Of a stretch of DNA of 56,114 nucleotides, positions 35,590-44,459 are shown piece by piece. The notes beneath the pieces were generated by a model that saw only the letters and a program-made list of their open reading frames with translations, searched no databases and was not told the DNA's origin. The stretch covers positions 1-56,114 of the forward strand of contig CATXDC010000017.1 of the NCBI GenBank assembly GCA_958366985.1, in the 5' to 3' direction. A program made the translations under genes and the position numbers. The stretch's first letter is position 1. Each line of letters opens with the position of its first letter. This DNA is from an uncultured Oscillospiraceae bacterium. Its GTDB lineage: Bacteria; Bacillota; Clostridia; Oscillospirales; Acutalibacteraceae.

Positions 35590-36627
35590 ATGCTTGCTTA
35601 TACATATATTGAACACGAAAAATTTGAACTCATCGAAAAGCCGAAACCGGCTATTTCAGATGAGCGAGATGCAATTGTAAAAGTTACTATGGCAAGTATT
35701 TGTTCCAGTGACTTGCATATAAAGCACGGCAGTGTGCCTAGGGCTGTACCTGGAATTACAGTGGGGCATGAGATGGTTGGTATTGTCGAACAGGTGGGAA
35801 CAGCAGTAACCACTGTCAAACCCGGTGATCGTGTAACTGTGAATGTGGAAACTTTCTGCGGAGATTGCTTTTTCTGTAAAAACGGCTGGGTAAATAATTG
35901 TACCGATAAAAACGGAGGCTGGGCACTGGGATGCCGCATTGACGGCGGACAGGCTGAGTATGTCCGTGTGCCCTATGCGGATCAGGGGCTCGATAAAATT
36001 CCCGACTCCGTTACGGATTTACAGGCTTTGCTTGTGGGAGATGTACTTGCGACAGGCTACTGGGCAGCCAATATATCTGAAATCAAACATGAAGATACAG
36101 TATTGATTATTGGGGCAGGACCTACGGGACTTTGTACTCTCCAATGTGTGGGTCTGCATCAGCCGAAGCAGATAATTATCTGTGATGTGGATGAAAGCCG
36201 TCTTGCCTTTGTCCGTGACCATTATCCCGATGTGCTGGCAGTTACCCCTGACAATGTTAAAGAATTTGTGCTCTCTCACAGTGATCACGGCGGCGCAGAT
36301 GTTGTGCTGGAAGTGGCGGGAAGCAATGACACATTCCACATGGCCTGGGAATGTGCAAGACCTAATGCTATTGTAACGATAGTAGCTCTTTATGACAGTC
36401 CGCAGACCTTGCCGCTGCCGGAAATGTACGGAAAAAACCTGACCTTCAAAACCGGCGGCGTGGACGGATGCAATTGTAAGTCAACTTTGGAGCTTATTGC
36501 CGAGGGAAAGATAGATACTGTTCCTCTGATTACCCATACCGTACCGCTCAGGGATATTGCCAGAGGCTATGAACTCTTTGAAGCAAAACGTGACGGCGTC
36601 ATTAAGGTAGCGGTTACAATGGAGTGA
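35590..36627 (+). CDS. Zinc-dependent medium-chain alcohol dehydrogenase
   Basis: 345 aa, MDR family. The catalytic zinc cysteine is in ICSSDLHIKHG with GHEMVG; the structural zinc set CGDCFFCKNGWVNNC is complete. The NAD(P) fold shows GAGPTGLC. It resembles threonine/sorbitol-type and secondary alcohol dehydrogenases; the substrate is not evident. AGAGGTG precedes the ATG. It lies 94 bases after the Nudix gene, with no clear terminator between, so read-through is possible. Confidence 0.88.
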   Translation: MLAYTYIEHEKFELIEKPKPAISDERDAIVKVTMASICSSDLHIKHGSVPRAVPGITVGHEMVGIVEQVGTAVTTVKPGDRVTVNVETFCGDCFFCKNGWVNNCTDKNGGWALGCRIDGGQAEYVRVPYADQGLDKIPDSVTDLQALLVGDVLATGYWAANISEIKHEDTVLIIGAGPTGLCTLQCVGLHQPKQIIICDVDESRLAFVRDHYPDVLAVTPDNVKEFVLSHSDHGGADVVLEVAGSNDTFHMAWECARPNAIVTIVALYDSPQTLPLPEMYGKNLTFKTGGVDGCNCKSTLELIAEGKIDTVPLITHTVPLRDIARGYELFEAKRDGVIKVAVTME

Positions 36628-36712
36628 TAAAAGCGGAAAAGTGAAGATATATATTCAAACCCGACTTAATAATTTGTACTGTCTTTAGGTGACACAATTG
36701 AATATGATACTG

Positions 36713-36757
36713 ACAGAAATAACGCATCAGCTTTTGGCTGATGCGTTATTTCTGTCT
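36713..36757 (+). terminator. Perfect 20-bp hairpin after the alcohol dehydrogenase
   Basis: Arms 36713-36732 and 36738-36757 are fully complementary, with a 5-base loop. There is no T run directly after it, so it may end transcripts only weakly or have another role. A second imperfect dyad (36764-36774 with 36790-36802, AGTTGTT/AACAACT) follows. The rest of 36628-36951 has no gene I can support. Confidence 0.55.
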
Positions 36758-36951
36758 CACTAGAGTTGTTATACTTGTTGTGAAATATGTATAGAACAAC
36801 TAAACTGCAATGCATCACGTTTTGATTAATACAGGAGAGTTGAGAAAGCCAGCCATGAAAAATCTCGTCAAAGATTAACACCAAGCGGCATTATGACAGC
36901 ATTAAAACATCTATGAAACATATGAAAATTTTTAGAGATGGGGGAAATACG

Positions 36952-38604
36952 ATGTTAAGTAAAGTAATTGATGCACCGCTTTCAGGTTTTACAGTCAGCG
37001 TGAGGCAAGAGGTTATCGATCGGGATATGGCTTGTAATGTGCTGACTCCTCTGTTTCAGCAGAAAATAACGAGTGCGGAGCATAAGGGAACTTCCATAGT
37101 TATAACAAGACATTTTATTGAATGCCCTCGCTGTGGCAGCAAAATACCGGCGTATGAAAATTTTTTAAATCCTGAAAATACATCAGTACAAACATATATA
37201 AGAAATAGCAGCTTTATTGAACGCTGGACTTCAAATCAGATTGAGCTTTTTAGCAAAGAACAGCCACAGTTTATTGTTTTCAACACCCCTGTTACAAATT
37301 TGAGTGAGTTTATTTGTCCGGAATGTAAATTACAGTTTTTAAAGAGTAAGGGCACAGTGAAAGTGATAATTTCCTCAGGACGAAAAAAGATCAAGGTGTC
37401 ACGTAAATTAAGTCTGAAAGATGTGCTGTCTATCAGATGGACAGACAGCAGAATATCTCTGTGCAGCTTTGAAATATATGAGACCGTCACTTTCAATTTA
37501 AGAAACGGACACACGTTTGTATCTATTGAGAATGAACAGGGACGCAGGCTGAAAGTTCGTGATATTTCAAACGTAAATGTTGATTTCTGGCAGGAAGATC
37601 CGATTTTTAATTTGATCAGCAATTGCAAACCCGTTTACCGGGAGATAAAACGGCAGTTCATCAGGATTCTTAAAAGCCCTCTGCCTTTCGCCGCAAAAGA
37701 TCTGACACCCCAAAAATTTATTTTAATGACAGCATTTGTGGGTTACAATAGCGATTTTTATGATTCGCTGCCTTTTGATTCAGAAGGAGCCCTTATAAAT
37801 GAGAGCTTTCTGAAAATTGCACGGAAACTTCACTATGCGAAAAATATACCAAATATACTCAAAAAAACGACGCTTCCAAAGGTAAAGAGTATGCGCCGCA
37901 TCTTTTTCGGCAATCCGGGATTATTGCTCTACACTGAGGAGCTGGAAAAACTTTGGGAACTTATGGGAAATGTTGATTTGTTCCGGAAATTTACACAATC
38001 AGATAGTGCATTTAAAGAGCTGCTGTATTTAAAAAGACGTCCGGTCGTATTTTCTTTTTACTGGGATTATAAAGTAACGCTTGGAATAACAGCGTTATTA
38101 AAGCTGTTATCTCTCGATTATAGAGAGATGTGTAAAAGCTATATAGCGGACTATCTATTGCTCAGCGAAAAAGAGAAAAAACGGGAGCGGAGAAAGTGGG
38201 AAAAAGATCCCATAGGCTATATTATGGAGAGAAAAGTGTATTGCTTTGATAACGGAATTTCCGTTCCAGTTCTGCTTGCAGAGGAGGAAACTGCCAAAAG
38301 TCAGCAGCTGGAATGCTGTATAAAAGGTTATTCGTTCAGAAGACTTAAAAATTCTATGGAATACATGCAGGCGGGGAGGGTGCTTCACAATTGTCTTGAA
38401 GAATGTTGGAATGTGTTTGACGGAAATGTCTATGCAATTAAAAGGTTTGGAAAATATGTTGGTGCTGTTGAAATAAAAGATAATAAAATTCTTCAGGCTT
38501 TTGCTGCTCGTAATGAGGATTTGAAAAACGATAAACCGCTTTTTGAAGCTTTTAAAATCTGGCAGACAAACAATAGTCTGATTTATGACAGGCACTTTGT
38601 GTAA
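36952..38604 (+). CDS. PcfJ-like protein
   Basis: 550 aa from ATG 36952, 8 bases after GGGGG; the upstream in-frame ATG at 36913 lacks a site. Two CxxC pairs near the N-terminus (CPRCGSKIP, CPECKLQF) suggest a zinc finger. The C-terminal 150 residues match the PcfJ domain (GRVLHNCLEECWNVFDGN, then IKRFGKYVGAVEI). PcfJ was named on the conjugative plasmid pCF10 and related genes recur on integrative elements; its function is unknown. No conjugation genes are present here, so it may be an element remnant. Confidence 0.75.
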   Translation: MLSKVIDAPLSGFTVSVRQEVIDRDMACNVLTPLFQQKITSAEHKGTSIVITRHFIECPRCGSKIPAYENFLNPENTSVQTYIRNSSFIERWTSNQIELFSKEQPQFIVFNTPVTNLSEFICPECKLQFLKSKGTVKVIISSGRKKIKVSRKLSLKDVLSIRWTDSRISLCSFEIYETVTFNLRNGHTFVSIENEQGRRLKVRDISNVNVDFWQEDPIFNLISNCKPVYREIKRQFIRILKSPLPFAAKDLTPQKFILMTAFVGYNSDFYDSLPFDSEGALINESFLKIARKLHYAKNIPNILKKTTLPKVKSMRRIFFGNPGLLLYTEELEKLWELMGNVDLFRKFTQSDSAFKELLYLKRRPVVFSFYWDYKVTLGITALLKLLSLDYREMCKSYIADYLLLSEKEKKRERRKWEKDPIGYIMERKVYCFDNGISVPVLLAEEETAKSQQLECCIKGYSFRRLKNSMEYMQAGRVLHNCLEECWNVFDGNVYAIKRFGKYVGAVEIKDNKILQAFAARNEDLKNDKPLFEAFKIWQTNNSLIYDRHFV

Positions 38605-38769
38605 AGACAGAGAAAAATCTTAATTCCATGCAGTATAAACGCTATTGGCATACAGAATGATATGGCAGCGCTGTGAATACAAAGAGATTTTGAATATTGC
38701 AAAAACATCGGTTGCCATATTGATAGAGTATATCTACCCGATAAAATCAAAACCAAATAAAAAAGACAC

Positions 38770-38831
38770 AGTTTACAGCTTTTTGGTAAAATTACGCCGC
38801 AGCAGCGGCCATTACCGAAGAGCTGTAAACT
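38770..38831. other. Structured inverted repeat, possible RNA element
   Basis: AGTTTACAGCT (38770-38780) pairs with AGCTGTAAACT (38821-38831), and inside it GGTAA pairs with TTACC around a GC-rich loop (CGCCGCAGCAGCGGCC). The 38605-38971 gap has no credible gene; one open frame there lacks a ribosome site and would run through this structure. Confidence 0.4.
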
Positions 38832-38971
38832 TATGTCTGAGAGAAGTGATAGCTTTATAATAATTAAATCAAAACCATTACAATGTTACTTTTTTCTGCG
38901 TCGTTTTGCAAAAGCCGATTTCCTGTGTATCAATAAAGCCGTAAATAATTGTAAAGCTTTTTTGTAAATTT

Positions 38972-39682
38972 TCAGTCGCCGTAAAATTCCTTTATATCGT
39001 CAAGACGCAGAAGAACCGGCTTTTGCCCGAATGCCACTCCAACATCAATATCTATCCAAGTTTTTGTTTTAATGATTTTTCCCGTGTATTCTTCTGCGTA
39101 GTTCATTGTGGGAGTGTGCCCGAAAACAGTTATGATATCGTTAAAGTATTCGTCCGAAAGCTCCGGCCATGCCCAGAGAAAATCATCGGCGGTATACTGA
39201 GAAATCTTTTTATCTTTGCTGAAATTGTCAATTCCCGAGTGGACAAGTAGAAAGTCATTTTCGCCCGCCGTCACCGCTTCGTAAAGGGGAGCTTCATGGA
39301 GATAATCGAAAATATCCCATACAGTTTCAGGGGATGTTTTGTAAAGAGCCTTCAGAGCTTTGAGGGTAACGTCGCCGCCGTTTTGCATATATGTGTTCAG
39401 CATCTCGAGTTTTTCGCTGGTGAGTGATTTTATGGTGTCGTCGGTAATCTCTTCAAAGGCAAACTCACAGGATAAAAGCATGGCTTCGTGATTGCCGAGA
39501 ATAAGCTGAACATTGGGCTGACGAAGCATCCAGCAAAGCATTTCGACTCCGCCGTCGCCGCCACGGTCAACGACGTCGCCCAGTATGTAAAGGAAATCAT
39601 TGTCAGAAAATCCGGCTTTATCAAGGAGGTTAATAAGCTTTTTAAGAGGGTATCCGTGCAGGTCTGAAATTACATAGGTCAT
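38972..39682 (-). CDS. PPP-type metallophosphoesterase
   Basis: 236 aa with the dinuclear-metal motifs of Ser/Thr phosphatase/ApaH-like enzymes: DLHG (7-10), GDVVDRG (35-41), GNHE (near 62), and later LVHSG and FGHTP. It could act on phosphoproteins or dinucleoside polyphosphates. Its ATG overlaps the stop codon of the DUF262 gene (ATGA at 39679-39682), so it is translated together with the nuclease. A paralogue (46929-47612) is on the same strand in the same island. Confidence 0.85.
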   Translation of the reverse strand: MTYVISDLHGYPLKKLINLLDKAGFSDNDFLYILGDVVDRGGDGGVEMLCWMLRQPNVQLILGNHEAMLLSCEFAFEEITDDTIKSLTSEKLEMLNTYMQNGGDVTLKALKALYKTSPETVWDIFDYLHEAPLYEAVTAGENDFLLVHSGIDNFSKDKKISQYTADDFLWAWPELSDEYFNDIITVFGHTPTMNYAEEYTGKIIKTKTWIDIDVGVAFGQKPVLLRLDDIKEFYGD

Positions 39683-41463
39683 GAATTATCACCAGCTTTT
39701 TCATTGTCGAAAATGTTCTTGTAGTCATATAGCTTCTTTAAGAATTCGATTTTTTCTTCATTTCGTTTACTTATAAAGTCAACATCACTGTACTTCTGAA
39801 GAAATGCTTCAACACAAAGGAGTTTTTTGCGGTCATCTTCATATTTTTTTGTTTTTGACTCAAAGTCTTCTTTGTATTTGCTATCTTTTGCAATTTCTTT
39901 TCCTGCTATCTCTTTCGTTTTCTCCCCCAGGCTTTTATTGGTTCTGTCAGTCAGATACATAAGATTGCCGATGGAATTAACATATCCCTCGTCTCCGTGC
40001 AATGAACGGCTTAAAATATGCTCTATGTTCAAGTTCCATTTTTCTCTGTAGAATAAATCTTTTTTAATTTTATATACGGAATAAAGCTCGGAATTATTGT
40101 CTGTACGATCTATATCGTCTATATAACTGAGCTGAAGAAACAAATGTGGTTTGTTGCAGTCATAGATATTGCCGCTTTCAGTAAACAACTCTTTGAAGGC
40201 GCTGTAATCTCTATTTTTTTCATCTATACTACTTTGCAGCAAATTTTCAGCAGCGCTTTTGATATTATCCATATCGTTATCGTTTGAAAAAACTATGTCG
40301 CCGATTTTCTTGAAGACTTCATTAATAACCTTTGCATGTATGAGTCTGTAAACAGAGCAATACTTCCATATGCAGGTCATAATTTTATCTGCATTCTGGA
40401 GCATTGCTTCAGAAACCATATGGTTAGATTCTGATTGTATAAATATCAGATAGTAATATAAATTTTTGAGCTTGCCGTAGCCGCTCTCTCTTGTAAGTTC
40501 ACGGGAACAGCATTTAATAATTTCAGATTTATTTTTTTCTTCTTGGTCTCTTTTATGAAGCATATTCTGTGTTTGCTTTATGCAATCCGCTATTTCACAA
40601 AATTTATCTAAAGTAAATTTAAATTCCTGTGATTGCTTATCTTTTTTAAAATAGGTTTCAAAAAAGGCATTGTTGCTGTCTTTCATCGCCTTTGCGCAGG
40701 AGTCTGTTTTCGTTTTACTTATAATATAAAATCTGCAGGTGTCCAATAAATCGTTTTCGGATAAATCATATATTTTTTCATTAGATTCATTTTTGATAGG
40801 CTTGCAAACCGATTTGTATGCTTCGTTTATTTTGTTAAAAAATTCAGATTTGTCTGTGGATTGAGATAATGAGTCTATTGAATAATCGTAAAATTTTATT
40901 TTGAAAATGTCTTTTATATCCAGTGACAATCCCGTTGTATTTAAAGCGTCAAAAATTTGCAGTGTGTCTGTTATGGAGATGGACTTTTCAATTATTATGG
41001 AAATAAAAACAACATTATTTTTCAAAAATTTTAGTAAGTTGTTTTTATCTGTGCTTTTTTGGTCATCAAAAAACTTTTTTATATAATTATAATTTTCTTT
41101 ATATAATGCGTCTTGCTCTATAAGAGAATCAATGGAATCAGAATTGTTAATTTCATTGTGATATTGGATTTTTGGAGTTTCTCCAAGGCAGTGCAGAATA
41201 AGATAAAAAGTGGTAATTCTCTGGTGGCCGTCAATGATTTCCCAACAATTATCATCAGTCTGGCTGAATTGCAGAGTGCCGACCATGTATATATCCTCTT
41301 TTTGATTTTCATAGGCATTGATTAGATTATTCAGTAAGTTTTCTATCTGTTTTTCTTTCCATTCATAGGGACGCTGATACGCAGGGATGCGAAATTCTTT
41401 CTCACTTTCTTTAAAAAGTTCTTCAAGAGTCATTTTTTTAGAATCGATGTTATTGTATTTCAT
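39679..41463 (-). CDS. DUF262/HNH (GmrSD-like) nuclease
   Basis: 594 aa. The N-terminal DUF262 (ParB-like NTP-dependent) domain has RIPAYQRPYEWKEKQI (about 21-36) and IIDGHQRITTF (about 75-86), the arginine/histidine motif of GmrS-type nucleases. The C-terminus carries a DUF1524/HNH region: NIEHILSRSLHGDEG near 480, then GNLMYLTDRTN. In GmrSD type IV systems these halves recognise and cut modified phage DNA; here both are on one polypeptide. The gene is visibly AT-richer than its neighbours. GGAGAATAC precedes the ATG. Confidence 0.88.
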   Translation of the reverse strand: MKYNNIDSKKMTLEELFKESEKEFRIPAYQRPYEWKEKQIENLLNNLINAYENQKEDIYMVGTLQFSQTDDNCWEIIDGHQRITTFYLILHCLGETPKIQYHNEINNSDSIDSLIEQDALYKENYNYIKKFFDDQKSTDKNNLLKFLKNNVVFISIIIEKSISITDTLQIFDALNTTGLSLDIKDIFKIKFYDYSIDSLSQSTDKSEFFNKINEAYKSVCKPIKNESNEKIYDLSENDLLDTCRFYIISKTKTDSCAKAMKDSNNAFFETYFKKDKQSQEFKFTLDKFCEIADCIKQTQNMLHKRDQEEKNKSEIIKCCSRELTRESGYGKLKNLYYYLIFIQSESNHMVSEAMLQNADKIMTCIWKYCSVYRLIHAKVINEVFKKIGDIVFSNDNDMDNIKSAAENLLQSSIDEKNRDYSAFKELFTESGNIYDCNKPHLFLQLSYIDDIDRTDNNSELYSVYKIKKDLFYREKWNLNIEHILSRSLHGDEGYVNSIGNLMYLTDRTNKSLGEKTKEIAGKEIAKDSKYKEDFESKTKKYEDDRKKLLCVEAFLQKYSDVDFISKRNEEKIEFLKKLYDYKNIFDNEKAGDNS

Positions 41464-41723
41464 ATGTATTCTCCTTATGGGTTAAATAATTTCCGTGTTC
41501 GTTTTAAGCATCAGCACATGAATAGGGCAATTTTATAAATCTCTGACGATATTATTATATCATACATAATTGCTGACACCATGTTTGGTTTTGATTTTTA
41601 AATATATGTTTTTATATTTTGTATTTACTTTTTATCGGCAGTGATTTTATAACCAATATTTCATTATTTTACCAAAGCGGATAGGGATGCTGCACTTTCG
41701 GTTTAACTGTATTTTAGTAATTT

Positions 41724-41760
41724 GAATGGTGCGAAAACAGTACATCCTTTGCTGTATTCT
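41724..41760 (+). promoter_or_regulatory. Shared island motif, site 1 (upstream of the AAA-M41 gene)
   Basis: AATGGTGCGAAAACAGTACA, then TCCTTTGCTG. Similar sequences occur at 47689 and 50122, near WYL-linked genes. It ends about 30 bases before the AAA-M41 start, so it may overlap the promoter. Confidence 0.35.
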
Positions 41761-41790
41761 TTAGGTACAAAAAACGAAAGGATGTTTTAC

Positions 41791-43104
41791 ATGAACGCAT
41801 TTGATAAAATCATCGGGTACAATTCCATTAAGAATGAACTTCGTCAGATCAGCGATACCCTTAAAAGCCGTGACAGCTATGACAGGCTGGGCGTAAAAGC
41901 GCCACGTGGACTTTTGCTCTACGGAGCTCCAGGTGTCGGCAAATCACTTATGTCAAGCGCCGTAATTGAGGAAAGCGGACGCAAGGTGTTTGTCTGCCGA
42001 AAAGACAAACCCAATGGGGATTTTGTTAAGGAAATCAAGGCAATTTTTGACAAAGCCATAAAAAATGCACCATCAATAGTCTATCTTGACGATATGGATA
42101 AATTTGCAAACAGTGATGAAAGGCATCGCAACACTGATGAATATGTTACTGTTCAGTCATGTATAGATGAGGCAAAAGACAAAGAAATTTTTGTTTTGGC
42201 AACAGTGAACGATTTATACTGTTTGCCCAATTCCCTGCGCCGTGCAGGCCGTTTTGACCGCTTGATAGAAGTAGAAGCTCCCCATGGCAAGGATGCCGAA
42301 CAGATTATTGCTCATTATCTGAAATCCAAAAAGATTAGTGGTGAAATCGATCCCATAACCATAGCGCATATTATGGATGGAAGGTCCTGTGCAGAACTGG
42401 AGACCGTCATAAACGAAGCCGGACTTTATGCCGGATATGAAAGAGCTGAATATATTACCATGGAGCATTTTATGAAGGCGTGCCTGCGCACAGTTTTTGA
42501 TATAGAGTTCAAAAACAAAGAAGAGAATGATGAATTTTTTAACACAGATCTGTCGGATCATAACAGTGCATATTCTCAGACTGTTTGTCACGAAGCAGGT
42601 CACGCAGTGGTGTCTGAGGTACTGTGTCCGGGAAGCGTCACGTTGATTTGTGCATTAAAAAATAGACGGAATGGTAAAAATGGATTTACCGCTTATTATT
42701 ATAATGACAGCTCCCAATCTTCTCTGTATTGGGATAAAAGCAGGGTTATAAGTTCGCTGGGAGGAATGGCTGCCGTTGAACAGAAATTCGGTATTCAGGA
42801 CTGCGGAAGCAGTTGTGATTTGTCTAATGCCTTTGATTATGTAAAAAATATGGTCGTTGATAATGGGCTGTGCGGATTTCAGTTTTATTCCCGATACGGG
42901 GCGTCTTCGGAACTTCAGTACCGTCAGGAGCAGGCAGTCGCAACGGAAGTTGAAAAGTATTACCGTAAGGTAAAGGAAATTATTTCCCTTAACGAAGAAT
43001 TCTTTGAGAAGGTTGCATCTGCTCTCAGCCAAAAGGGCTTGCTTTCGGCATGTGACCTGCAGCAGATTAAGAGTGAATGCACCATTATTCCCGTAAGCAT
43101 CTGA
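41791..43104 (+). CDS. Cytosolic FtsH-like AAA ATPase with M41 peptidase domain
   Basis: 437 aa from ATG 41791, 8 bases after AAAGGA; an extension to 41722 has no site and would read through the upstream motif. Walker A is GAPGVGKS (45-52), Walker B is VYLDDMD with Asp instead of Glu, and RRAGRFDR is the second region of homology. The M41 peptidase carries HEAGH (zinc) and a later GSSCDL helix with the third ligand. It has no N-terminal membrane helices, unlike FtsH, so it should act in the cytosol. The neighbouring genes are accessory. Confidence 0.85.
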   Translation: MNAFDKIIGYNSIKNELRQISDTLKSRDSYDRLGVKAPRGLLLYGAPGVGKSLMSSAVIEESGRKVFVCRKDKPNGDFVKEIKAIFDKAIKNAPSIVYLDDMDKFANSDERHRNTDEYVTVQSCIDEAKDKEIFVLATVNDLYCLPNSLRRAGRFDRLIEVEAPHGKDAEQIIAHYLKSKKISGEIDPITIAHIMDGRSCAELETVINEAGLYAGYERAEYITMEHFMKACLRTVFDIEFKNKEENDEFFNTDLSDHNSAYSQTVCHEAGHAVVSEVLCPGSVTLICALKNRRNGKNGFTAYYYNDSSQSSLYWDKSRVISSLGGMAAVEQKFGIQDCGSSCDLSNAFDYVKNMVVDNGLCGFQFYSRYGASSELQYRQEQAVATEVEKYYRKVKEIISLNEEFFEKVASALSQKGLLSACDLQQIKSECTIIPVSI

Positions 43105-43151
43105 TTTAAGACGATCTGCTGATTGCACAAAAAGAAGGAAAACAATACCTT

Positions 43152-43187
43152 AATCAGACAGCGGCCATTTGGCTGCTGTCTGATTTT
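43152..43187 (+). terminator. Intrinsic terminator of the AAA-M41 gene
   Basis: AATCAGACAGCGGCC against GGCTGCTGTCTGATT, loop ATTT, then TTAT, 48 bases past the stop. Confidence 0.8.
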
Positions 43188-43297
43188 ATAGTTTTTATAT
43201 GTTGTTTTGTTAAGCATATGATAGTATTTCTTTTTTATCTTGCCTCGTATTTGCTTTTCTGAAATTTATCAAACAGTTAAAACAAATAGAAAAAGAT

Positions 43298-43335
43298 TTA
43301 TCCCGAGAAGCTGCGTCCTCCCGGGATAAGTTTTA
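43298..43335 (-). terminator. Terminator of the coiled-coil protein gene
   Basis: TTATCCCG/CGGGATAA arms; on the minus strand it runs into ATCTTTTTC. It overlaps the stop codon at 43333. Confidence 0.65.
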
Positions 43336-44190
43336 TTTTCGATTTTTTTCCTTAAGTATTTTGTTGGTTTTGTAATGCTGGGCAATGTCTATGGCGGAAG
43401 CAATATTGGCATCCCTTCTTGCTTTTCTGGAGATTTCGTTTTGCTGTTCCAACAAATCGTTTTGCTCATATGCCAGCTGATTTTGTTCATATGCCAGCTG
43501 GTTTGCCTGACGCTGTTCCCTTATGTGAGCCAATTGAAGTTCACGGTGCTTCTGTTCATCGAATTTTTCAATTGCTTCTTTTACAGTGTAGTCGGAGGTG
43601 GAAATCATTTCATAAATAAAATTCAGGGCTGGAATTTCACGGTACTGTGCGGGGACAATTTTTGTCTGACTGTAATGCAGTTGAAGCTGAGCTTTTGCGC
43701 TGTTTAAAGCCGCTTTTTTATCCGCAATTTCAGCTTTATGTTTTTCTGTCCATTGGCTGAGCTCTTTTTCATATTTAGGCAGATCTACATTCTTATATTG
43801 GTTTACAGCTTTTTCATACTGCTCGTCGTATTCTTTTTGCTGATTTTCATATTTTTCCTCAGCCTGCCGGCACTGAAGCTTATATTCCTCTGAATTTTTT
43901 ATGCTTTCAATTTCTCTGCGCAGCTGAGGTTTGTAAAAGCCAAAATAGTAAATCATCGTGCCTACTCCGGAAGTCAGAATCAAAAGGACGATTGCAATAA
44001 TAGAGTTAAACTTGACTGTCGGCACAATGGGCGGTAAAGTTTTTTCTGCAATCTGCCTTGAGGGATGCATCGGTATTCCGCCGCCAAAGTTTTCGTTTTC
44101 CATATGCATCAGCTCTTTGCTTTCCTTTGCAACAAGACATTCCAACTCCAAAGCTTTTTTGACTGCCTGTACCTGTTTTTCCTGTTCCAT
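43333..44190 (-). CDS. Membrane-anchored coiled-coil protein
   Basis: 285 aa, not recognised. One transmembrane helix at about 62-86 (IIAIVLLILTSGVGTMIYYF) separates a 60-residue N-terminal part from a long charged coiled coil (about 95-180 and 225-285) rich in Glu, Gln and Lys. The NQLAYEQ heptad is duplicated in tandem, reflecting a 21-bp DNA repeat at 43460-43501. GGAGAG precedes the ATG. It is convergent with the AAA-M41 gene. It might be a scaffold or a protease partner, without direct evidence. Confidence 0.65.
   Translation of the reverse strand: MEQEKQVQAVKKALELECLVAKESKELMHMENENFGGGIPMHPSRQIAEKTLPPIVPTVKFNSIIAIVLLILTSGVGTMIYYFGFYKPQLRREIESIKNSEEYKLQCRQAEEKYENQQKEYDEQYEKAVNQYKNVDLPKYEKELSQWTEKHKAEIADKKAALNSAKAQLQLHYSQTKIVPAQYREIPALNFIYEMISTSDYTVKEAIEKFDEQKHRELQLAHIREQRQANQLAYEQNQLAYEQNDLLEQQNEISRKARRDANIASAIDIAQHYKTNKILKEKNRK
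43460..43501 (+). repeat. 21-bp tandem repeat, two copies, inside a coding region
   Basis: TTTTG[C/T]TCATATGCCAGCTG[A/G] occurs twice in direct succession and encodes the duplicated heptad in the coiled-coil protein. Confidence 0.7.
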
Positions 44191-44358
44191 AATCTTCTCT
44201 CCTCATAATTATCAATTGGATTTCTCCTGTACATAATTATAAGAAGACCTATGGGGATTTTTTGACTTATGGTAAGCATGATTCTTACAACCAATAATTG
44301 TATGTCTGAAAATTATAATTTTATTTTGCAACGGTCAATGAAATATACTAAAGAACAG

Positions 44359-44380
44359 GGGCTCGGAATTTTCCGAGCCC
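44359..44380 (-). terminator. Hairpin downstream of the WYL-NADAR operon
   Basis: GGGCTCGGAA/TTCCGAGCCC, a ten-bp stem with a 2-base loop. It lies 80 bases past the stop of the unknown gene. The T run is weak, so the terminator call is moderate. Confidence 0.55.
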
Positions 44381-44459
44381 AATAATAATTTTATATAGTG
44401 TTTTCCGTATGAAGTTTAATTAAATTCATGTAAGCAATAGATATAATCTTCAGATATAT

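Noticed and set aside
36666..36884. 72-residue minus-strand frame
   Set aside because: It reads through the perfect hairpin and has no ribosome site or recognisable family.
38645..38860. 71-residue open frame on the plus strand
   Set aside because: TTG start, no ribosome site, and it would run through a strong inverted repeat; treated as a structured non-coding stretch.
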